NCBI GenBank assembly: GCA_031278535.1
Contig: JAITKH010000055.1
Location: forward strand, 1-10,381
Length of the DNA: 10,381 nt
Direction: 5' to 3'
DNA from: Planctomycetota bacterium
Lineage (GTDB): Bacteria > Planctomycetota > SZUA-567
How positions within the stretch are numbered: position 1 is the first letter of the stretch; each line of letters opens with the position of its first letter. A program made the translations under genes and the position numbers. The notes beneath the pieces were generated by a model, which was not told the DNA's origin, made no database searches, and saw only the letters and a list, made by a program, of their open reading frames with translations. Positions 1 through 5,525 of the stretch are shown here, piece by piece.

Positions 1-3
1 AAA

Positions 4-6
4 TGA
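4..6 (+). other. possible stop codon of an upstream gene
   Basis: The window opens with AAA TGA in frame 1, so positions 4-6 could be the stop codon of a gene that lies outside. A TAXI-type solute-binding protein would be the expected neighbour of the TRAP permease that follows, but nothing of its sequence is visible here. This reading would leave a spacer of 75 bases, similar to the 95-base spacer further down the same operon. Frame 2 also stays open, to 154, but it runs deep into the permease gene and its translation is not recognisable. Confidence 0.25.
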
Positions 7-11
7 AAAAC

Positions 12-70
12 TCTTCGATCCGCATTTGCTCGAAGACGGGCGGCGTCCGGCATGCCATGACGCCGTCCCG
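12..70 (+). other. two tandem stem-loops before the TRAP permease
   Basis: The first stem-loop pairs TCTTCGA (12-18) with TCGAAGA (30-36), a perfect 7-bp stem with an 11-base loop. The second begins at the next base. It pairs CGGG (37-40) with CCCG (67-70) and GGCGTC (42-47) with GACGCC (59-64), with a small internal loop. The Shine-Dalgarno sequence AAGGA (72-76) starts two bases later. No T-run follows either hairpin, so they do not look like intrinsic terminators. A role in mRNA processing or stability, or in control of translation, is inference. Confidence 0.5.
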
Positions 71-81
71 AAAGGATTTTT

Positions 82-1986
82 ATGGCAATCCTCAACCGCG
101 TCTGTTCGGCGCTGTGCCAGCTGCTGTCGGTGGTTTACGTCGCCTTCATGCTGAAACAGTTTTTCCGTCCGGATCAACCGCTGATAATCCTCCCGTTCCA
201 CGTATTCGTCACCGTGGCCATTGTTTTCGCCTGGAAACCGTTTTCCGGCAAATGGCAAACCGGTCCCGTCGCGATTTCCGGCAGGATTTTCGACATCCTG
301 GCAATTTGCTGCTGCCTTTATATCGTCCGGCATTTTTTCAACGATATCGCCCGCATCCCGAACCATCTCATCGGCATCGACGAAGTGACCTCCGGCGATA
401 TGTTCGCCGTTTGCGTCGGCATTCCGCTGCTCCTGGAATCCGTGCGCCGGACCGCCGGGGCGGGCTTGGTCGTCCTGCTGCTGGTTTTTATCGCTTACGG
501 CTTCTGGGGAGGGATGCTGCCGGGCTGGTTTCGGTTTTCGGATTTTTCCCTGGAGACGTTTGCCGAGCTGGCCATCCTGGGCACCGAGGGCATTTTCGGG
601 GTGACCGCCAGCGCCATAACCTCGTTTGTCTTTTATTTCATCCTGTTCGGCGCCTTTTTCTCCGCAACCGGCGGGGGAAAGATATTCATCGACATCGCCA
701 TGTCGATCGCCGGCAGGCGCGTGGGCGGGCCGGCCAAGACGGCGGTGATCGCCAGCGCCCTTTTCGGCACCATCAGCGGTTCGGCCATCGCCAATGTCAC
801 GTCCACCGGAGTCCTGACGATTCCGCTGATGAAACGGACAGGCTATTCCCCGGAACAGGCAGCCGCCACCGAAGCCATCGCCTCGTCGGGCGGCCAGCTG
901 ATGCCGCCGATAATGGGCGTGGCCGCCTTCGTCATGGCCGATATCCTGGGCGTTCCCTATTTCACCATCGTCATGGCGGGCATTCTGCCGGCCTTGGCTT
1001 TTTACTTCGCCATATACGTTTGCATCGATCTGCTGGCGCGCAAACAACGCATCGGCACATTTTCCCAGGCGACTCCCACCGACCCGCTGGCCCCGCGGCT
1101 GCATTTGCTGCTTGGCCCGATTTTCCTGATTGCGGCCCTGTTATGGGGATATTCCGCTTCCATGGCCGCGCTGGTGGGAACGGCGGCGGCGATATTGTCT
1201 CCGTACTTGCGGCTCGGCACCTGGTACGATCCGCGCCGGATATACGGCTTCGTCTGCTCGGTCGGGCGGCAGATGGCGGACGTGTCGGCGGCGGTGACCG
1301 CCGTGGGACTGATAATCGTGGTGTCCATTCAATCCGGTCTCGCCATCAAATTCGTGACCCTGCTGGCCGAATTGGGGCGCGACAGCCTTCTGCTTTCGCT
1401 TTTGCTGGTTATCGTCGGCTGCCTGATCCTGGGGATGGGGTTGCCGACCGTGGCGGCTTACGTCATCGCCGCCGTCATGTTCGTGCCGGCCCTGGGAAAA
1501 CTTGGCGTGGACAAACTGCCGGCGCATTTTTTCGTCATGTATTACAGCGTGCTCTCGCAGGTGACGCCGCCGGTCGCTCTGGCGGCCTTCGCGGCCGCCG
1601 CCATAGCCAAGGCGAATCCCTACAGGACGGGGTGGATAGGCCTGGGTTTGGGACTGGCCATTTTCATCCTGCCCATCGGCTTTATCCGGGATCCGGCTCT
1701 GCTCTGGCAGGGCGGCATGATGGAGATAGCCGTAGCCGGAGTCGGCATTCTCTGCGGAACCGTTTCCTGGGCCATAGCACTCCAGGGATGGCTTGGAGGA
1801 GGCCGGTTGAGGATATTCACGAGACTGGCATTCGGCCTTTGCTGTTTCGTAATTGTGTACGAACCGACATTCAGTCTTGGATGGAGCGCGGCCTTCGGCG
1901 TTTTCGTCCTGCTTTTCATCGGTTGCCGGTCGCAGTCCGCCAAAAGATTTTTGCAGTTGCCAGGACGGGACGTCGGCGCGCCTTGA
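82..1986 (+). CDS. TRAP transporter permease, fused 4TM/12TM subunits (TAXI type)
   Basis: This is an inner-membrane permease of a tripartite ATP-independent periplasmic (TRAP) transporter. It would import an organic acid or related solute, driven by an ion gradient, with a periplasmic binding protein. At 634 residues it matches fused proteins in which the small DctQ-like part (about residues 1-150) is joined to the large DctM-like part (about 155-570). Two more hydrophobic segments follow, to about 613. Recognisable DctM signatures are SALFGTISGSAIANVTSTG (225-243), SSGGQLMPPIMG (268-279), GMGLPTVAAY (451-460) and SQVTPPVALAAFAAA (492-506). The protein is hydrophobic along nearly its whole length, with short charged loops. 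The ATG at 82 is chosen because AAGGA lies at 72-76 and the hydrophobic N-terminus starts at once. The kinase gene follows after 95 bases. The binding protein is presumably upstream, outside the window. Family assignment is firm; the substrate cannot be read from sequence. Confidence 0.93.
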   Translation: MAILNRVCSALCQLLSVVYVAFMLKQFFRPDQPLIILPFHVFVTVAIVFAWKPFSGKWQTGPVAISGRIFDILAICCCLYIVRHFFNDIARIPNHLIGIDEVTSGDMFAVCVGIPLLLESVRRTAGAGLVVLLLVFIAYGFWGGMLPGWFRFSDFSLETFAELAILGTEGIFGVTASAITSFVFYFILFGAFFSATGGGKIFIDIAMSIAGRRVGGPAKTAVIASALFGTISGSAIANVTSTGVLTIPLMKRTGYSPEQAAATEAIASSGGQLMPPIMGVAAFVMADILGVPYFTIVMAGILPALAFYFAIYVCIDLLARKQRIGTFSQATPTDPLAPRLHLLLGPIFLIAALLWGYSASMAALVGTAAAILSPYLRLGTWYDPRRIYGFVCSVGRQMADVSAAVTAVGLIIVVSIQSGLAIKFVTLLAELGRDSLLLSLLLVIVGCLILGMGLPTVAAYVIAAVMFVPALGKLGVDKLPAHFFVMYYSVLSQVTPPVALAAFAAAAIAKANPYRTGWIGLGLGLAIFILPIGFIRDPALLWQGGMMEIAVAGVGILCGTVSWAIALQGWLGGGRLRIFTRLAFGLCCFVIVYEPTFSLGWSAAFGVFVLLFIGCRSQSAKRFLQLPGRDVGAP

Positions 1987-2065
1987 CGACAGGGCGGGAG
2001 GAAACCTCTCGTCAAGGACAGGTTGGCGCTGCCGGAAGATTGGCCGCGCGGCAATTCGCTTCCGG
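1981..2065 (+). other. two tandem stem-loops between permease and kinase genes
   Basis: The first stem-loop overlaps the permease stop codon. CCTTGACG (1981-1988) pairs with CGTCAAGG (2010-2017), and inside it GAGG (1998-2001) pairs with CCTC (2005-2008) around an AAA loop. The second pairs CCGGAAG (2032-2038) with CTTCCGG (2059-2065). Inside it ATTG (2039-2042) pairs with CAAT (2052-2055) and CC (2044-2045) with GG (2050-2051) around GCGC. Neither is followed by a T-run. The kinase Shine-Dalgarno AGGAG begins at 2068. They may set the relative expression of the two genes or protect mRNA ends; that is inference. Confidence 0.55.
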
Positions 2066-2081
2066 ATAGGAGAAGCGCCCC

Positions 2082-3116
2082 ATGATCGACTTGTCGGACA
2101 AGAAAGTTCTCGAACGTTACCTCCTGGACAAGGGGCTGATCGATTCCGCCGTCGGATTTTCCATAACCTATTGCGGCGGGGGAGTGTCCTGCACGGTCGC
2201 CTTTGTCCAGGCCGGGGACAGGGCGATGATCGTCAAACAGGCTCTTGCGAAGCTCAAGGTCAAGGAAAACTGGCAATGCGATCCGAACCGCATGAACATC
2301 GAGATGAAAAGCAATGCCGTCTATCACCGGTTGGTTCCGGACAGCGCCCCGGCGGTATATTTCTATGATCACGACAATTACGTCTTCGGGCGGGAAGCCG
2401 CTCCGGAACGTTGTACCATGTGGAAGAACGATCTCCTGGGAGGGCTGCTTGATTTCGCGGTGGCCGGGAAGGCAATCCGCGCCCTGTCCGCCGTGCACAA
2501 TGCCTGCGCAGGGGACAGCCAGATGCGGATTGATTTCGGGGACAAGGCGATTTTCCATGATCTGCGCATTTCACCCTACATCAAGTTCGTCATGGAGAAA
2601 AATCGGGCGATCGTTCCCTTCGCCGAACCAATTGTCGACGCCTTGATGAACAGTTCCATCACCCTGGTGCATGGAGATTTCAGCCCAAAGAACATCATGG
2701 TGGACAACAGGAGGATCTATATCCTGGATTTCGAGGTTGCGCATTACGGACACCCGGCTTTCGACCTGGCCTTTTTCTCGAATCATTTCCTCCTGAAGGC
2801 GGTGAAGAACCGCCAATGGGCGGCAAGCTACCTTGACATGCTCCGCTATATGCTCGACATCTACTATGCCGAAATGGCATTCATGGACAGGGCGGAACTT
2901 GAAAGCGTCTACGTCAGGCTCCTGGCCCTGCTCTTCATAGCCAGGGTGGACGGCAAGTCCCCGGCGGAATACATCACGGAAACGAATGACAAGGATTTGA
3001 TTCGCTCTCTCTCCGCCGCCATATTGGATCGGAAGATTGGCTCGTACCCGGAAATGCTGGCGCTGGTCGGGGATGGGATCGCCCGGGTGGGAAACCGCGC
3101 ATCCCCCCTGGTTTAG
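2082..3116 (+). CDS. APH/methylthioribose-kinase-fold small-molecule kinase, substrate unknown
   Basis: This is a predicted cytoplasmic ATP-dependent phosphotransferase of the aminoglycoside phosphotransferase / choline kinase / MtnK fold. Visible elements are a glycine-rich loop GGGVSCTVAF (32-41), the ATP-binding lysine in IVKQA (K52) and an acidic residue in IEMKS (E74). The catalytic Brenner motif is HGDFSPKN (197-204), and the metal-binding DFE lies at 216-218. IVKQAL and the segment around NW..DPNR, plus AHYGHPAFDLAFF (220-232), resemble methylthioribose kinase. MtnK itself, however, has a different residue pattern after HGD, so the methionine-salvage function is not assumed. The length of 344 is somewhat short of MtnK (around 400) and typical of the APH superfamily. 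AGGAG at 2068-2072 supports the ATG at 2082. Co-direction with a TRAP permease suggests it phosphorylates the imported solute. Antibiotic resistance is unlikely from context. The fold call is strong; the substrate is unknown. Confidence 0.82.
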   Translation: MIDLSDKKVLERYLLDKGLIDSAVGFSITYCGGGVSCTVAFVQAGDRAMIVKQALAKLKVKENWQCDPNRMNIEMKSNAVYHRLVPDSAPAVYFYDHDNYVFGREAAPERCTMWKNDLLGGLLDFAVAGKAIRALSAVHNACAGDSQMRIDFGDKAIFHDLRISPYIKFVMEKNRAIVPFAEPIVDALMNSSITLVHGDFSPKNIMVDNRRIYILDFEVAHYGHPAFDLAFFSNHFLLKAVKNRQWAASYLDMLRYMLDIYYAEMAFMDRAELESVYVRLLALLFIARVDGKSPAEYITETNDKDLIRSLSAAILDRKIGSYPEMLALVGDGIARVGNRASPLV

Positions 3117-3317
3117 CTGCCCTTTAACTGTTCGATCGACGGCATGCGCCGAATTGCGAATCGGTACGCGGCGGCCGCAAGGCGGAACGGGGTACGCGCA
3201 CCAGCGCGTACCGGTCCGGCAGCCGGACACGGCGCACCGTCTCTCCCTGCGGCGCCTGTTCTCCAATGGCATTGCCGGTGCGGTTCTGAACGGTGCCGCA
3301 TTGCCGGGGTGAATCCA
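3117..3317. other. spacer between convergent genes with two adjoining hairpins
   Basis: The 201 bases between the kinase stop and the DUF4276-like stop hold no gene that I can support. GGTACGCGC (3191-3199) pairs perfectly with GCGCGTACC (3204-3212) around ACCA. One base later GTCCGGC (3214-3220) pairs with GCCGGAC (3222-3228). The 8-mer GGTACGCG also occurs at 3163-3170, and the 10-mer GCATTGCCGG occurs twice, at 3269-3278 and 3298-3307. Neither strand has the T-run of a standard intrinsic terminator. The hairpins could still act as a two-way transcript end or 3' end stabiliser. Confidence 0.5.
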
Positions 3318-3980
3318 TCAGGCCACTGTTTCCGCAAGTTCGCGCAGCTTTTCCCGAAAGTGGACGAAACTCGGCGACGCATTCTTCGCAACATTCATGT
3401 GCGGGCCAATCTTTTCAGCCCATCGGGATTTCTCGGCGCCGACAGCCTGCCAGCCCCTGGCGGACAGTGCGGTCGAGCCGTCTTTATAAACCGCGTCCGC
3501 CAACCATTCCCAAGTGCCGCAGATGGAATCATTCTTATATTTATTTAAGATCACGTCTTTTGCCGCTGGATAAGCGGCCTTGACTGCCGGGATGTCGCCA
3601 AGAAACCACGCTTCCCCTTCTTCAATGGCAAGGCAAAATCGCGTTTCAGGTTTCCTTCTACAGGCACTCAGGATATCGAGAAGCTTCCGGCGAAAAGTTT
3701 GAAGGCATTTGTCGTCAAGATCGCAGACCAGGATAACTGCCGCGCTATACCCTTTCGGATACATGGCGAAAGTTTTGCCGTAGCCGGCGAGAAGTCGCGG
3801 AAGCCGGTCAAGCAAAAGACGCTCTCCTGCGTCCTTGTCTCCGGCAAGGTTCCTGGGTATGTGGCCAATTCCCTTGTAGGCAATGATTTTGAACGTATGG
3901 CCGTTTCCGATGATCATGGGAACAAGGATATCGAGCGCTTTCTTGCCCGACCGATCTTCAACAAGAATCTCGAAATGCAT
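3318..3980 (-). CDS. DUF4276-like protein with TOPRIM-style acidic motifs, partner of the ATPase
   Basis: This 220-residue soluble protein is predicted to be the effector half of a two-gene ATPase/TOPRIM module. The N-terminal strand HFEILVEDR carries a conserved-looking acidic residue (E8). AAVILVCDLDD (80-90) gives the D-x-D of a TOPRIM-like fold (D87, D89). CLAIEEGEAWFLGD (116-129) matches the EAW-hydrophobic-D signature I associate with DUF4276. The C-terminal part has SPSFVHFREKLREL (202-215), also typical of that family. In TOPRIM enzymes such acidic residues bind divalent metal for nucleic-acid cleavage; nuclease activity here is inference. Its start lies 4 bases after the ATPase stop, and GAGG inside the end of the ATPase gene provides the ribosome site, so the two are almost certainly co-translated. 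GC content is lower than in the flanking operons. Family is assigned from memory of motifs, without a search. Confidence 0.72.
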   Translation of the reverse strand: MHFEILVEDRSGKKALDILVPMIIGNGHTFKIIAYKGIGHIPRNLAGDKDAGERLLLDRLPRLLAGYGKTFAMYPKGYSAAVILVCDLDDKCLQTFRRKLLDILSACRRKPETRFCLAIEEGEAWFLGDIPAVKAAYPAAKDVILNKYKNDSICGTWEWLADAVYKDGSTALSARGWQAVGAEKSRWAEKIGPHMNVAKNASPSFVHFREKLRELAETVA

Positions 3981-3984
3981 CCAA

Positions 3985-5274
3985 TTACCTCTCGTCCAGA
4001 TAGTCGCTGTACCAAAGTCCGCCCAGCGGCAATCCCTCGTCCACCAAATTTTTGACGATATCTATTGTGCCCGCTCTCCGTATGCTTGAAAAGCCGTCCG
4101 ATCCCTTCTCAAGTATCCATACTTCGTCCGGTTCGAAAGCGTCTACAAAATAAGGCTGGTGTGTGGTGACGAAAATCTGTGGGCCGCCTTTCCGCCCGAC
4201 TGCTTCACGGAATTCCCGCGCCAACGATTCCAGCAACTTGTGGTACAAACCGTTTTCCGGCTCTTCAATGCACAAAAAGGGCGGCGGCGTCGGATCTTCA
4301 AGCAATAGGAGATGGGCAAAAACTTTCAATGTGCCGTCGGACATTTGTTGCGCATAAAATGGATCGCGGAAACCTTTGTCGTTGAATCGCAGCAACAGTC
4401 TCCCGTCACGTGTCTTTTCAGTATCGATCCTCTCGATGCCGGGAATTTTCCCGGAGATTCTTTTCAGGATGTCTTGAAAGCGCCTAGGGTGCTCGCGCTC
4501 CATGAATTGTACGACATTTCCAAGGTTGTCGCCGTGGATGTTGAGATGCTTCTGCGGCCCGGCAAGCGGCAGGCTTCGCGCCGCGTCAGGCGTAAAATAG
4601 CTCAGATACCACCCTTCAATAAATCGCCGGAATGCCGAAATCCTTGGGTGCTGCTTCAGGAACCCTAACGTAGCGATGCCCAGTTTGCGCCGATCTTCCA
4701 GTTCAACAACTTCCGTATTTTTCGACTCTTCCCTGGTTCTGTCGAATTTGAGGGATTTCATCAATTCGAAAATATTGAAGTCGCCTTTCGTCTCGTCAAT
4801 CTGGCGGCCTTCTTTTTCGCCTTTCCAGGCAACGCCTTTTCCGTCGTCCAGGATCAGGAATGAAAACGGCCGGCCATGTTTTTGATCCTTGCGGCGCTGC
4901 CTGAGACGCTCTTTCAGAACGTACGGCCTCCCCGAGGAGTCGGAAGCAATCGACAGTTCGTAGGTGATTGGCCTGGCATTTCCATCCTCCCTGTAGTAAA
5001 CCTCGAATTCAATCGGGCCATTTTGTCCCTGTGAATGAATTTTCTCGAAGCCGCCGCGTCCGCGGGAATCGCAAGCTTCTTCGACCCCGGACTTGAGACA
5101 ATCCGCCAGGAAGCCAAACGCATCGAACAGCGTACTTTTGCCGACGCCGTTTTTGCCAATAACCGCTATCATCGGCGTGAGCGGAGCGGCTTTTTGCCGG
5201 TTCCACAGGCGGCCAAGCGTGATTTCCTTGAATACCCTGAAATTCTTTACGCGGAACCCCTCGATTTTTGCCAT
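3985..5274 (-). CDS. AAA family ATPase, ABC/SMC-like (OLD/RecF style)
   Basis: This predicted ATPase of 429 residues has the N-terminal pattern of SMC/RecF/OLD-type proteins (IEGFRVKNFRVFKEITLG, 4-21). The Walker A is GKNGVGKST (40-48). An ABC-type signature MSDGT lies at 311-315, Walker B is FLCIEEPEN (333-341) and the H-loop is TTHQP (370-374). The long insert between Walker A and the signature (about 60-300) is the usual variable region of this group. The end, GGLWYSDYLDER, resembles ATPases encoded next to DUF4276 genes. The ATG at 5274 follows an extremely G-rich ribosome site (G5-A-G8, 6 bases before the start). The gene lies 251 bases after the lptF/G-family stop and 4 bases before the DUF4276-like gene. 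No clear promoter was seen in the 251-base gap. ATPases of this type paired with a small TOPRIM protein commonly act in anti-phage defence; that role is inference. ATPase identity is firm. Confidence 0.88.
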   Translation of the reverse strand: MAKIEGFRVKNFRVFKEITLGRLWNRQKAAPLTPMIAVIGKNGVGKSTLFDAFGFLADCLKSGVEEACDSRGRGGFEKIHSQGQNGPIEFEVYYREDGNARPITYELSIASDSSGRPYVLKERLRQRRKDQKHGRPFSFLILDDGKGVAWKGEKEGRQIDETKGDFNIFELMKSLKFDRTREESKNTEVVELEDRRKLGIATLGFLKQHPRISAFRRFIEGWYLSYFTPDAARSLPLAGPQKHLNIHGDNLGNVVQFMEREHPRRFQDILKRISGKIPGIERIDTEKTRDGRLLLRFNDKGFRDPFYAQQMSDGTLKVFAHLLLLEDPTPPPFLCIEEPENGLYHKLLESLAREFREAVGRKGGPQIFVTTHQPYFVDAFEPDEVWILEKGSDGFSSIRRAGTIDIVKNLVDEGLPLGGLWYSDYLDER

Positions 5275-5525
5275 TATTCGCCCCCCCCTCCCCCGTCCCT
5301 GACGACCCCGCGGACGTCATTGGGAATGGTGCCGCATTGCCTGCCGCCTTCCAATCCTGATTTTCGCCGCGATCAAGGGCGTAATGACATTCGATCCGCC
5401 ATCGTCTTCTTCTCGTTGGCGCTTGTCCGGTTCCGTATTGAGTCGCATGCCGGTACGGCCGTGGCCACTGCCATCCGGCGCCCGGCTTGTCGGCTTTGCC
5501 CGTATTCCCCGGAGGAACAGACCTC
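5275..5525 (-). other. gap upstream of the ATPase with hairpins and a G-tract ribosome site
   Basis: These 251 bases hold no gene I can support. Read on the minus strand, an imperfect hairpin (GCCGG arms at 5475-5479 and 5449-5453, with inner GGC/GCC pairs) lies shortly after the lptF/G-family stop. A second hairpin precedes the ATPase: TCCC (5322-5325) and TGACG (5315-5319) pair with CGTCA (5300-5304) and GGGA (5296-5299). The ribosome site consists of G runs of 5 and 8 (5290-5294 and 5281-5288) split by one A. I found no convincing -35/-10 pair. Confidence 0.4.

Noticed and set aside
3..2069. An open frame of 688 codons overlapping the whole TRAP permease in another frame
   Set aside because: The translation is rich in Arg, His, Gly and Pro with no recognisable domain, and it shadows a strongly recognisable permease. 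Long shadow frames are common in GC-rich genes.
2082..3116. Aminoglycoside resistance gene
   Set aside because: The Brenner motif marks the superfamily only. The MtnK-like N-terminal half and the TRAP operon context favour a metabolic kinase.
3117..3317. Rho-independent terminator between the convergent genes
   Set aside because: The hairpins are strong but no T-run follows on either strand, so I describe them as hairpins without claiming termination by that mechanism.
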